Assembly: GCA_035295745.1 (NCBI GenBank)
Contig: DATGIL010000071.1
Location: 186,001 to 250,000 of the forward strand
From: JAIQFL01 sp035295745
Lineage (GTDB): Bacteria; Acidobacteriota; Terriglobia; Bryobacterales; Bryobacteraceae
DNA length: 64,000 bases
Direction: 5' to 3'
The translations under genes and the position numbers were made by a program. Under the pieces are notes generated by a model. That model ran no database searches and was not told the origin of the DNA. It worked only from the letters and a program-made list of their open reading frames with translations. This document shows, one piece after another, positions 52,724-61,221 of this stretch (its first letter is position 1; each line of letters begins with the position of its first letter).

Positions 52724-53650
52724 ATGAAATTCCTTCGAGTTACCAGTACGTCGGCGCTCTTCCTGCTTCTCGGGACGATCGTCCCTGCGTACGCGCAGAG
52801 CGAACCGCAGAAAAAAGGCGAGAGCAAGCCGGAAGGCCAGCAGGCAAGGCAACAGCCAAGTGCGACGCCGCCCGCACAGCAGCAGCGCCCTCAAGGACAG
52901 CCTCGAGAGCCAGAGGCACGCGGACCGCAACAGCAACCACAGCGGACTCAACAGCCTCAGCAACAACAGCCGCAGCGAGCTCAACAGCCCCAGCAACAGC
53001 AGCCGCAGCGGACTCAGCAGCCTCAGCAACAACAGCCGCAGCGTGCCCAACAGCCTCAGCAACAGCAGCCGCAGCGGGCTCAGCAGCCTCAGCAACAACA
53101 GCCGCAGCGGGACCAGCAGCCTCAGCAACAGCAACCGCAGCGGGCCCAACAGCCCCAACAACAGCAACCGCAGCGGGCTCAGCAGCCTCAACAACGACAA
53201 CCGCAGCGGGCTCAACAGGCCCCGCAGCAGCAACCGCAGCGGACACAGCAGCAGGCCGTCGCATGGCAGCAGCAGCGCGGCTGGGTGCAGCAGGGCAGCT
53301 GGCAGGGTCATAGCACCTGGCAGCAGAATCGTGCGCAGAACTGGTCAATCGACCATCGCACTTGGGCACAACGGGGAGGCTATGGCGGCTACTACATTCC
53401 GCAGGACCGATTCAGTATCTCCTTCGGGATTCAACACGGGTTCCGGATGCAGAGTCGTCCCACGATGTATATGGGCTATCCGCGTTTCTCGTACGGAGGT
53501 TTTTCGTTTCTGCTGGTAGATCCCTGGCCGGAATACTTCGCTGAAGACTGGTATGACGCCGATGACCTCTACATTGACTATGACGACGGATATTACCTAT
53601 ACGACCGAAGGTATCCCGACGTAAGAATGGCGATCATCGTCCAAACGTAA
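52724..53650 (+). CDS. Exported QPQR-repeat protein
   Basis: The 308-residue protein has a signal peptide (MKFLRVTSTSALFLLLGTIV), then a long low-complexity domain from about residue 68 to 177 made of ten near-perfect 11-residue repeats, unit QPQRAQQPQQQ, encoded by a 33-bp tandem repeat. The C-terminal domain is aromatic and acidic (FSFLLVDPWPEYFAEDWYDA, DYDDGYYLYDRRYPD), an ending found in other acidobacterial exported proteins. The repeat region is expected to be disordered and adhesive or binding; a true role is not known. Confidence 0.82.
   Translation: MKFLRVTSTSALFLLLGTIVPAYAQSEPQKKGESKPEGQQARQQPSATPPAQQQRPQGQPREPEARGPQQQPQRTQQPQQQQPQRAQQPQQQQPQRTQQPQQQQPQRAQQPQQQQPQRAQQPQQQQPQRDQQPQQQQPQRAQQPQQQQPQRAQQPQQRQPQRAQQAPQQQPQRTQQQAVAWQQQRGWVQQGSWQGHSTWQQNRAQNWSIDHRTWAQRGGYGGYYIPQDRFSISFGIQHGFRMQSRPTMYMGYPRFSYGGFSFLLVDPWPEYFAEDWYDADDLYIDYDDGYYLYDRRYPDVRMAIIVQT
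52925..53254 (+). repeat. 33-bp coding tandem repeat, about ten copies
   Basis: The unit encodes QPQRAQQPQQQ with small variations (A/T/D at one position). The period is 33 bp. It lies within the exported repeat protein gene and is prone to copy-number change. Confidence 0.9.
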
Positions 53651-53846
53651 ATGGATGCCCGTGCTCCAACGAGAGCACCGCCAGCCTGGAAAGTGCAGTA
53701 ATCGCCCCCCTTCGGTGCAGATCCTGCACCTTGCGCTCGATTCATGTCCGCTTTTGCAGGTACCATGCCGCCTACTTTCCATTCCAAGCGCCATGCAGTG
53801 TTGTGGACCGGCACCTGCATTCATGTATTGCCTAAGGAGCAAATCA

Positions 53847-53999
53847 ATGATCTTCGCGATCTGTATAATTCTGTTGGTGTTGTGGGCTCTGGGGCTGGCT
53901 ACCTCCTATACCGCCGGCGGACTGATTCACATACTATTGGTGGTTGGTCTGGTACTGTTCGTAGTCCGCCTGTTTCAAGGGCGCAGAATCATGAGTTGA
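53847..53999 (+). CDS. Small lmo0937/DUF5670-type membrane protein, 50 residues
   Basis: MIFAICIILLVLWALGLATS, then YTAGGLIHILLVVGLVLFVV and a basic end. AAGGAGC lies 7 nt upstream of the ATG. Two membrane helices. The family is widespread and of unknown function, often stress-linked. Confidence 0.88.
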   Translation: MIFAICIILLVLWALGLATSYTAGGLIHILLVVGLVLFVVRLFQGRRIMS

Positions 54000-54264
54000 G
54001 AAGGCAAGTGTTGAGGGTGGTAGTGCCACCCGCGGGACTGCCGGAGTTATCTGTATTAGCGGAACGAGCGATCGACGATGAGCCAATGCAGGTCAATGCA
54101 ATGTCGAACAGATCCAAGAGTCAGTGATTTGATGCCGCTCCCCTGACCCAATTTACTGAGTCTCTTATCCTGCTGAACTTAGGTGCTCAATAGCACCCTC
54201 CTTAGATTGCCAGCAGCCGCGGCCCCCAACTTGCAAGCCCGTCCCGGCGAAAGGAAGTGCGTAA

Positions 54265-54540
54265 TTGATAAAGAAACTACTCGTACTCAGCGCGATCTTG
54301 TTCGGCTTGTCCTTCCTCGGCTTGGGCCGAGACAGCCGAGGCCAGGATGGTAATCCGGGCCAGAGCGGTGAGGCTAGAGGTCAGAAAGGATCCGACAAGG
54401 GCGGAGATCGTGGTAAGGCAGTCCCCATGACAGAAGGCCCGGCAGTCGAAATCCCACTGCTTATGGGCACTGTGGGGCTGTGGTATTGGTTCCGGAGTCG
54501 TTCCGCTCGCAAGTTGAGCTCCCGAACGGCGGGGCAGTGA
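54265..54540 (+). CDS. Small exported protein with a C-terminal membrane segment and basic tail
   Basis: The 91-residue protein has a TTG start preceded by AAAGGAAG, a signal segment (MIKKLLVLSAILFGLSFLGL), a Gly/Asp-rich middle (RGQDGNPGQSGEARGQKGSD) and a C-terminal IPLLMGTVGLWYWFRSRSAR hydrophobic stretch followed by basic residues. That shape resembles CTERM-type sorting tails, but the PEP or similar triad is not clear. Not otherwise recognised. Confidence 0.6.
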   Translation: MIKKLLVLSAILFGLSFLGLGRDSRGQDGNPGQSGEARGQKGSDKGGDRGKAVPMTEGPAVEIPLLMGTVGLWYWFRSRSARKLSSRTAGQ

Positions 54541-54661
54541 TCTTTGGCGCTCAACTTCGACCGCATCGCAAGAGGCTACGGCGACGAAGAACATGACACC
54601 AACCGAACCAGGATGTTCCGAAGCCTTACTCGCAGACGGTGCAACGGCAGAGAATCGTCCG

Positions 54662-55171
54662 CTATTTTGCCCGCTTGACCGCGGCCGCCAGGGCAGGATA
54701 CGGGTTGATTGCCTGTCCTTTCCACCATAGCTTTCCCGGCCCCAACTCGAAAATGGCAAAGTGCAAGTGCGGCGTGAGCGGATCTGCATTTCCCGTGGAT
54801 CCCACAAAGCCGATGACGTCCCCGCGCGCGACCCGCATGTTTTCATGCAGTCCTTCCACGTAGCTGTCCAAATGCGCGTAGTAGTAGCAATACATTTCCA
54901 TCTCGTCGAACTCGTATATCGTGTTGCCGCCCGGTTTGCTGAGGAACAGCTTGCGGACGGTTCCGGAAACCACGGCGCGCACGGGTGTCCCTCTTGGAGC
55001 CGGAATGTCGATCGCTTCATGTGGACGTCCGTTGTGAACTTCGTCGAAGGTATCCCGCAGGTTCGCAAGGGTAAGTCCGCGGACAGGCGAAGTCATCTCG
55101 AGCATCGAAGAGGCCGAAACCGCCGCGGGAAGCACCGGCAAAAGCCAGGCAATGCAAACCCAGAACCTCAT
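54662..55171 (-). CDS. Exported M23-family peptidase
   Basis: The 169-residue protein starts at ATG 55171, sharing a base with the stop of the L,D-transpeptidase gene (TAATG). A signal peptide (MRFWVCIAWLLPVLPAAVSA) precedes an M23 core: GRPHEAIDIPAPRGTPVRAV with a zinc His and Asp, then YCYYYAHLDSYVEGL and PLTPHLHFAIF, the last holding the HxH motif. These are LytM-type endopeptidases acting on peptidoglycan crosslinks. Coupling to a transpeptidase suggests a joint role in cell-wall remodelling. Confidence 0.9.
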   Translation of the reverse strand: MRFWVCIAWLLPVLPAAVSASSMLEMTSPVRGLTLANLRDTFDEVHNGRPHEAIDIPAPRGTPVRAVVSGTVRKLFLSKPGGNTIYEFDEMEMYCYYYAHLDSYVEGLHENMRVARGDVIGFVGSTGNADPLTPHLHFAIFELGPGKLWWKGQAINPYPALAAAVKRAK

Positions 55172-56172
55172 TATTCCTCCAGGACTACCGGTGTGCCGCG
55201 CCGAACCATATGCGACAGCTCCTCCACATCCCAGTTGGTCAGCCGGATGCACCCGTACGATTCGCCGTGCCGAATCCCACCCGGTTCCGGCGCGCCATGA
55301 ATCCCATAGTTTGCTTTCGAGAGGCCGAGCCACGCTACGCCGGCGGGATTGTTGGGTCCAGGGGCGAGTACCGCTTTTGCGATCTTCGGGTCCACGTTCC
55401 AGAAGTGCTCCGGATCCCAATTGAACCACGGATAATGCAGGACGGCAGTGATGATCCAATGACCGATCGGCAGCGGATCGTGCGTTCCCCCAATAGTGGC
55501 CGGATACTGCGCCAGTTCCTTGTCACCGGCTCCATAGGCGACTACGGTGCGTCTGGACTTCGACACCACCACCCGTACCGCAACGCGTGCAGCCCTGCGG
55601 CGTATATTCGGCACGGTGATCCGCTCTCCGGCCGTATCCAGTTTCTTGCCGGGATTCAGATCGGCCAACAGCGCCGGGGAGCAATGGAACCTCTCACCCA
55701 GTTCTTCGTTCGGAGTTTCGAAGCCAAGCCATTTCAGCTTCGCTTTTTCCTGGACGTCGGCAGGCAGTGGCACAAACGGGCCTTTCTCATCCGCCGCGGT
55801 AATCGTGTATGTCAACAGAAGTGGGCCGGTGTCGCGATTGAGCAGGCGCCACATCTCGGCATCAATGGTGCCGGTGGGCTTCATATCGTGGTTTTCCTGA
55901 TATCCCTTGACGGCAATCCCCAAGTCCTCGCCATAAACACCGTCGATTTCGCCCGGCGAGAATCCGGCGCGGTCCAGAAGAATCTGCGACCGGACCACCC
56001 TCGGCCCCTTCGCTCCCGGCTGCAGCGGGCCAAGGTTCGCGGAACCCTCTATTTCGTTCTCAGCAGAACTGCGGGCGGCTGGCGCAACCACGTGATTCTT
56101 CGCCTGTCTGCCGGCTCCCGCACTGACTAGAGCCAGAGTCCCCATCACCGCTGACAGTAAGGTTAGTCGCAT
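55171..56172 (-). CDS. L,D-transpeptidase with peptidoglycan-binding domain
   Basis: The 333-residue protein has a signal peptide (MRLTLLSAVMGTLALVSAGA), a peptidoglycan-binding domain (RSQILLDRAGFSPGEIDGVY, GIAVKGYQENHDMKPTGTID) and a YkuD domain with IHGAPEPGGIRHGESYGCIR, giving the catalytic His and Cys of the HxxC/SHGCIRL type. It makes 3,3 crosslinks or attaches proteins to peptidoglycan in the periplasm. It is coupled to the downstream M23 peptidase. Length and motif order are normal. Confidence 0.92.
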   Translation of the reverse strand: MRLTLLSAVMGTLALVSAGAGRQAKNHVVAPAARSSAENEIEGSANLGPLQPGAKGPRVVRSQILLDRAGFSPGEIDGVYGEDLGIAVKGYQENHDMKPTGTIDAEMWRLLNRDTGPLLLTYTITAADEKGPFVPLPADVQEKAKLKWLGFETPNEELGERFHCSPALLADLNPGKKLDTAGERITVPNIRRRAARVAVRVVVSKSRRTVVAYGAGDKELAQYPATIGGTHDPLPIGHWIITAVLHYPWFNWDPEHFWNVDPKIAKAVLAPGPNNPAGVAWLGLSKANYGIHGAPEPGGIRHGESYGCIRLTNWDVEELSHMVRRGTPVVLEE

Positions 56173-56219
56173 ACTGAAGCGCGGGCACTTTGCAGGCCGT
56201 TCCAGGGAGACGATGCGAC

Positions 56220-56492
56220 TCAGCGCCGGGTGCGGTGTGCGCTACCACCCAAGCCGCCCAGATCAATGATCACTGCCACCAGCAGCCATAACAGATTGAT
56301 CCCGGCTGTCGGCATGCCGCTGTTCAGTTCCCATGCATAAACGATGGTGGTGAGGGGCAGAAAAATAAAGCCGAGCACCGGCAGCACCAGACCATCGTGG
56401 AATGCGCGCTGCAAGTAGGTCGAGAAGAACCACATCAACACGAGCGCCACACGTGGGAACGCCAGGATAACGAGCAGGAGGAAGCAAGGCAT
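56220..56492 (-). CDS. Small membrane protein, 90 residues
   Basis: Three hydrophobic segments: MPCFLLLVILAFPRVALVLM, GLVLPVLGFIFLPLTTIVYA and INLLWLLVAVIIDLGGLGG. The pattern FPRVALVLMWFF..YLQRAF is common among small acidobacterial membrane proteins, but no function is known. Confidence 0.72.
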   Translation of the reverse strand: MPCFLLLVILAFPRVALVLMWFFSTYLQRAFHDGLVLPVLGFIFLPLTTIVYAWELNSGMPTAGINLLWLLVAVIIDLGGLGGSAHRTRR

Positions 56493-56975
56493 AATCAGTT
56501 CTCAGTCTTGTGCCAGAGCGCGATTCCGATCAAGGCCGGAGCCGCGGCGGGCAGTATCGATTAGCAATGCAAAGCACGTGCGGTGCCGTTCGGGAGGGGC
56601 CTGGATTCGCGAAGGTGGCCGCGGAGTGGGGGCTTGACGAATGGTTTCGGAGCAAAGACTGCACTCGTTGTGGCGGATTCTGCACGTCGCGTTTGGGGAG
56701 AGGATCATGGCGGCGCCGTTCAAAAAACGCCGACCTGCAACTGTTCCGCTCGAGCAACTCGAACCGAGCCGGCTCAGGTCCCAAGACTCACGCGGTTCGC
56801 CCGGTGTTGGCACATCAGACAATTGCGTCTTCTTTGCTAAGTACGTGGTTTCAGAAGTCCGCCGACGTATCGCCATGTCGCTTGCTAGCGCGCGCGGCTC
56901 GTAGGGGTTGCTTAGACGCAAGGCCGATCGGTCGCGGTCGGCCGTTGCCGTCCAAGCGCAGACTCCGCATTCCCT
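56493..56975. other. 483-bp region with no convincing gene
   Basis: Several frames are open but none shows a family motif. Dispersed repeat copy 4 lies at 56879-56902. A frame starting at an ATG near 56707 has GGAGAGG upstream but ends in the repeat and looks like chance. Confidence 0.5.
56879..56902 (+). repeat. Dispersed 24-bp repeat, diverged copy 4
   Basis: Matches the consensus at 21 of 24 positions (GCTTGCTAGCGCGCGCGGCT region). It sits in the gap before the paralogous membrane-protein pair. Confidence 0.8.
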
Positions 56976-57386
56976 TTAAACCGAAAGCAGGCGGCCGAAA
57001 AACGACCGGTAGCGGCGCAAGGCAAGCCGAAGATTCTCGGTGGATACGCTTTCGCCGCTGTCCAACTGCGCTTCGAGTTTCGCCCGTTCGTCGGCGAATA
57101 TCTCGGCCAGGCGCTTCATCGTCCCCGCGACGAGGTTGTCGGCCTGGTCAACCGCTCGGCGCGGTTCATCCACGAAACCCACCTGGATCGTATCCCAGCG
57201 GAGGCGAAACTCCTTTACTTCATCGGGCGCGAAGAGCGTCGCCGCCTGTTCATCCGAGACCGCCGTACCGGATCCCGCAGGTGCGCCGTTCGTTTTCGGC
57301 AACGCCGCCGGGCCACCTGCGCCGGCCAAAGCCGCCGTGGTGAGCCCGGCATACTTGAGATGTTCATTTGTATGGTGTTCGTTCAT
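56976..57386 (-). CDS. Hypothetical protein, paralogous to the neighbouring membrane protein
   Basis: The 136-residue protein has an Ala/Gly-rich N-terminus (LTTAALAGAGGPAALPKTNG) and a C-terminal domain with FRLRWDTIQVGFVDEPRRAV and LRLALRRYRSFFGRLL. This domain recurs in the next gene upstream (FAESWTGIQARFVDGPAGAV, LRQAMVHYRTLFEELV), so the pair derives from one ancestor. No family name can be given. Probably in one operon with its paralogue. Confidence 0.65.
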   Translation of the reverse strand: MNEHHTNEHLKYAGLTTAALAGAGGPAALPKTNGAPAGSGTAVSDEQAATLFAPDEVKEFRLRWDTIQVGFVDEPRRAVDQADNLVAGTMKRLAEIFADERAKLEAQLDSGESVSTENLRLALRRYRSFFGRLLSV

Positions 57387-57403
57387 AGATCGGTTCCCTT
57401 ACG

Positions 57404-58003
57404 TTAAACCGCTCGAACTTCTGATACGGACTGCGTTACAGGCATCTCAGGCTCTCTGACCAGTTCCTCGAAAAGCGTCCGGTAGTGAACCATCGCCTGG
57501 CGCAAGTCTTCCGTGCTGGCTTTCCCGAGCGTCTGCCGGAGAGCGATTTCATGCGCTGTCCGGTAGTTTGCCAGGACCAGCGGATGATCCACGGAGATAT
57601 CGGCCGCCCGTTGTTCAAAGTCACTCACTGGATAGCCTCGCGTGGACATGACGTCGCCCAGCAAGCGGTCCGCTTCCGATACCGCACCGGCAGGGCCGTC
57701 GACGAAGCGTGCCTGGATTCCGGTCCAGGACTCTGCGAAACGAGCGCGATCGCCTGCGGAGAGCGGTCGGACATGAAACGCTTCCACTCGCTCAGCGCGT
57801 TTTTCGAGCCCGGCTTCCACATTTCGCCGGCTCCTGCCCTGCTGCATGGCGCGATCATACTCGGCGCCACCGAACCGGGTGCGCAACCCTGCGGTCCGGC
57901 GCTTTCGGTACATAAGGAAAGCCGCGATTCCCCCGACCAGAACTGCGACGAGAACCAAGATCAAAGTCATTTCCGAAGTGGTTAATGGTGGTATGTTTGT
58001 CAT
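57404..58003 (-). CDS. Single-pass membrane protein with the shared IQxxFVDxP domain
   Basis: The 199-residue protein starts at ATG 58003 (AGAGGA about 8 nt upstream). A membrane helix (LILVLVAVLVGGIAAFLMY) is followed by a basic stretch and a cytosolic helical domain with the WTGIQARFVDGPAGAVSEAD and HYRTLFEELV motifs. It is related to the 56976-57386 gene product. Function not recognised. Confidence 0.75.
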   Translation of the reverse strand: MTNIPPLTTSEMTLILVLVAVLVGGIAAFLMYRKRRTAGLRTRFGGAEYDRAMQQGRSRRNVEAGLEKRAERVEAFHVRPLSAGDRARFAESWTGIQARFVDGPAGAVSEADRLLGDVMSTRGYPVSDFEQRAADISVDHPLVLANYRTAHEIALRQTLGKASTEDLRQAMVHYRTLFEELVREPEMPVTQSVSEVRAV

Positions 58004-58016
58004 CTGCGGTTCCTCT

Positions 58017-58097
58017 CTACCGGCGCCAGCGCGAATATCCCCAACCTCCGCCGCCGAACAGAAATAGCAGCAGAACAACAATCAATATCATCGACAT
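58017..58097 (-). CDS. Tiny DUF3309-like membrane peptide, 26 residues
   Basis: MSMILIVVLLLFLFGGGGWG then YSRWRR; AAGAGG lies 6 nt upstream of the ATG. The hydrophobic helix with Gly-rich turn and YSRW resembles the 51-residue protein at 52458-52613. It directly precedes the membrane-protein gene at 57404-58003. Confidence 0.6.
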   Translation of the reverse strand: MSMILIVVLLLFLFGGGGWGYSRWRR

Positions 58098-58262
58098 TTT
58101 GAACCTCTTTCGACCGTCTGTAATGCAGATGGGGGGCCGAAGCGAATTCATACCAAACAAAGGGGGAAGCCGGGGGCCGTTCCAGTCAGGTGCACGTTCT
58201 GCCATTCCTCAGGCAAAAAGCGATGTCGCTGCTTGCCGAAACCGCCTGGTATACCGCGCGAC

Positions 58263-60554
58263 TTATTGGCGAGCAGGCGGTGCGATCCCTGCCGTGCCGA
58301 CGTCCAGGTTCGGCGCATCGTTTTGCAGGAATGCGTCAATATGCCGTTCCATTTCAGCCGGAAACCGAGGAGCCGGACCCAGGATCTTGTCGCCATACGT
58401 TCTAAGCATCACTTCTCTGAATACCGGAATCGCCACCCTGCCGCCGGTCTCATCCCCTCCCAAAGAACGGTTGTCATCAAAGCCGATGCGGACGGCCACG
58501 GTGATTCCTTCGGGGCCGTAAGTGGAGCCCACGAAGAGGGCGTCCCGGAACTCGTTAGTGGTTCCCGTCTTGCCCATGACGGCGATCGGGAAAACGTGGG
58601 AGTCGAGTGCATGGGCCGTACCGCTGGGCATGCGCACCACGCCGCGAAGACCCTCCTGGATGAGTGAGAGTGCGTTGCCATCGACAGGAACCGGCGACGA
58701 TTCGGGCCGGTTATCGGAGAGCTCGCCGCCCGAATCGCGCACGATCTTGCGGATTATGTAAGGCTGGCGAACGGTGCCCGATGCGATCGTGCGGTACGCA
58801 TTGGCCAGCTCGAGCAAGGTCACTTCGGAGGCGCCCAGGGCCGTCGTGGCGTATGAACGCAAGGGCGTGCGTATGCCCAGACGGCGCGCCATCTGCAAAA
58901 CACTGCCGACTCCGATCTGCTCTGTAATCCAGATCGCCACGGTGTTTCTGGACTCCGCCAGCGCCATTCGCAGCGGAATCATGCCCTTAAATTGACCATC
59001 GTAATTTGAGATCCACTTCACGTCCTGCGCGCTGCCATTGGCTACGCTGATGGGTTCGTCGGGCACTACGGTTTCCAGATTGAAGGCTCCTTGCCGAAAG
59101 GCGGCGAGATAGACAATGGGTTTCATGGCGGACCCGGGTTGACGTAGCGACTTAGTGACGCGGTTGAAGTCGGTATAGACGCTGGAGCGGTCTTTGTAGG
59201 ACTGCCGCCCTCCCGTCTCTGCCAGGATACTCGCATCGCGGTTACTCAATACGACCACCGAACCCTGGATCAAGCCACGGGCGCCCGCGTGCCGATTCTC
59301 GTAGAGCACGAGGCCGTGCTCGAGTGCCAGATTCGCAATTTGCTGCACACGCGCGTCCACTGTCGAGTAGACCTGGATTCGCCCTTGCTGCAGATCCTGC
59401 ACGCCGAGGCCGGGTTCCCGGGTTGGGAGTTCGTCAATAACACTGTCAACAACCGCGGACGCCTCAATCATTTTCTGCCTGGTCTGTCTTTTCGATACCA
59501 CAATGGGGCGTTCCTTGGCTCTCCTTGCCTGGTCGCGAGAGATGTACCCTCTTACGGCCATCAGAGCCAGGATCTGGTTTCTGCGCTCGAAAACTCTCCG
59601 GGTATCGTTGGCACCAGGTGCGTAATAACGGGCCGACTTTGCTGTGCCGGCCAGCAGCGCGGCTTTGTCTGCATCATCCACGTTAAAACTGCCGATAGAG
59701 CGGCCAAAATAGTAGTCCGCTCCTCTGGCAATCCCATACTGACCGTTCCCCATGTAAATCAAACTCGCATACCGGGCCAGAATCTCTTGCTTGGCGCGAC
59801 GCCTGGAACCGAAGTGTCTTCGCATTTGTTCTTCGACCCAAAACGAGAGACGGATCTCCTCCAGCTTCCGAACCAGCATGTTGACCGTTCGGGCGCCGAT
59901 CACACTCGACAACACGCGAGCCAGGACTCCAACGTGACGGAGCTGGCCGCTGTTCTCTTGGGCCATCATGGTCTTCAGAAAGTACCCGCGAACGAGCTGT
60001 TGGGTGATGGTCGATCCGCCCTGCGGAAAGATTGCGGAGTTATTGGCGGCGTCTCGCCTTCCCATCTTCACCAGCCGTCCGAACAGATCCCCGAGCCTGA
60101 GTTTGAAGAGCACGCGGGCAAATGCGGAGTAGTCGATTCCGGAATGCGAGAAGAAGTTCTTGTCCTCAGCGGCCAGCATCGCGTCGCGAACAATGGGCGG
60201 AATCTCTTCATATTGCGTGATCTGGCGGAACTCGGACGACATTTCCTTGAGTGGCTGGCCGTTGGCATCGTAGATGCGTCCGACGGTAGGAAATTCAAAT
60301 CGAGTGAATCCTTCGATGTCGGGAAGATTGCTTCGATCCAGGTAGACGTAATATAGACCCGGCCAGGTGAGAAGAGCCGCGAACGCGGTCGTGCAAACCA
60401 GCAGACGAACGAATCCCCTCTTCCATTCCAGTCTTCCCATCCTGGATCTGCGTACCTTTCGAACGGTAGCCCGGGCGCGCAGTCGCAGACGGTGGAGGCC
60501 GATTCGAAAAGGCATCGCGGTGCCCCATTCTGGGGGTGGTCTCGGAACGCTCAT
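58263..60554 (-). CDS. Class A penicillin-binding protein (transglycosylase/transpeptidase)
   Basis: The protein is about 763 residues from the ATG at 60554; the long in-frame N-terminus upstream is less likely. A membrane anchor (FVRLLVCTTAFAALLTWPGL) precedes the GT51 transglycosylase domain (AMLAAEDKNFFSHSGID, QGGSTITQQLVRGYFL). The transpeptidase domain has the catalytic S-x-x-K in QPGSAMKPIVY, S-x-N in AESRNT and KTG in VMGKTGTTNEF. It polymerises and crosslinks peptidoglycan. The plus-strand repeat-like sequence near the start gives no clear ribosome site. Confidence 0.92.
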   Translation of the reverse strand: MSVPRPPPEWGTAMPFRIGLHRLRLRARATVRKVRRSRMGRLEWKRGFVRLLVCTTAFAALLTWPGLYYVYLDRSNLPDIEGFTRFEFPTVGRIYDANGQPLKEMSSEFRQITQYEEIPPIVRDAMLAAEDKNFFSHSGIDYSAFARVLFKLRLGDLFGRLVKMGRRDAANNSAIFPQGGSTITQQLVRGYFLKTMMAQENSGQLRHVGVLARVLSSVIGARTVNMLVRKLEEIRLSFWVEEQMRRHFGSRRRAKQEILARYASLIYMGNGQYGIARGADYYFGRSIGSFNVDDADKAALLAGTAKSARYYAPGANDTRRVFERRNQILALMAVRGYISRDQARRAKERPIVVSKRQTRQKMIEASAVVDSVIDELPTREPGLGVQDLQQGRIQVYSTVDARVQQIANLALEHGLVLYENRHAGARGLIQGSVVVLSNRDASILAETGGRQSYKDRSSVYTDFNRVTKSLRQPGSAMKPIVYLAAFRQGAFNLETVVPDEPISVANGSAQDVKWISNYDGQFKGMIPLRMALAESRNTVAIWITEQIGVGSVLQMARRLGIRTPLRSYATTALGASEVTLLELANAYRTIASGTVRQPYIIRKIVRDSGGELSDNRPESSPVPVDGNALSLIQEGLRGVVRMPSGTAHALDSHVFPIAVMGKTGTTNEFRDALFVGSTYGPEGITVAVRIGFDDNRSLGGDETGGRVAIPVFREVMLRTYGDKILGPAPRFPAEMERHIDAFLQNDAPNLDVGTAGIAPPARQ

Positions 60555-61221
60555 GGGGAGGTCACTTTCACTAACAGGTTCAGCCCGACACTGCGGGAGG
60601 CTTGATCTTCTGCCAGGTCGATTGCCCGTGCGGCTGCCGGAACGCAGCCACACCGGCTGTAGAGAGTTCGTTGCTCGAAGCCGAAGGTTTTGAGCAGTCC
60701 CAACCGAGCCGAGACGGATATCTGGAGGCGATCCGGCAGACAGACGGTATTGACGCGTGTCAGCTCCAGGGTTGCGGGTGATCCCTTCGCGATGCGCACT
60801 AGAAGTAGGTCCGACGAAATGGTATCGATGACTTCCCCTTCCACTTTCACGATGTGGCGGTCCTGTTGGTCCACCCAGAATATTCCGTTGAGACAGCGAA
60901 ACAGCCTGGTGGTGTGAGATCGAGGCTGGTATCCGCGGCGTGGCATTCCTCGATCATAAAGATGTGGTGGCCATCCAGCGCGTGCCTTCCTGCAACGAGA
61001 CGTCGCGGGTTCGGACTTCCGATGACTTTACCGTTCCCAGGGAGTCCAACCGCCGGAACTCTTCAGGTTCCAGGAACGTGTTGTTGCGGGCGAGCCTCCA
61101 GTTGCGCTCGTCTGCGGCAACGGCATTGCGGATGATCTCAGCGCGCGTCTGCCTGGCTAAAGAGCGCAGTAGCCGAGGGCAAGCCGAACAGAAGCATGCG
61201 CAGATAGCCCGGAATCTGCAT
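60551..61221 (-). pseudogene. Decayed acidobacterial exported-protein gene
   Basis: Fragments of one gene lie in several frames. A signal peptide-like MLLFGLPSATALFSQADA is at about 61197, then in another frame AEIIRNAVAADERNWRLARN and FRRLDSLGTVKSSEVRTRDV, ending at a stop, then in a third frame FWVDQQDRHIVKVEGEVIDT and NTVCLPDRLQISVSARLGLL to the end at 60551. This order fits a family of acidobacterial exported proteins with an NWxLARNYTF N-terminal motif and a FWVDQQ..IVK C-terminal half. The middle is deleted and two frameshifts are needed. The end overlaps the PBP gene start by about 4 bp. Confidence 0.75.

Noticed and set aside
56641..56904. Small plus-strand frame with GGAGAGG before an inner ATG
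   Set aside because: No homology is recognisable and it ends inside the dispersed repeat (SLASARGS).
56510..57343. 277-codon plus-strand frame
   Set aside because: Basic, low-complexity translation, runs into the dispersed repeat and lies opposite a better minus-strand gene.
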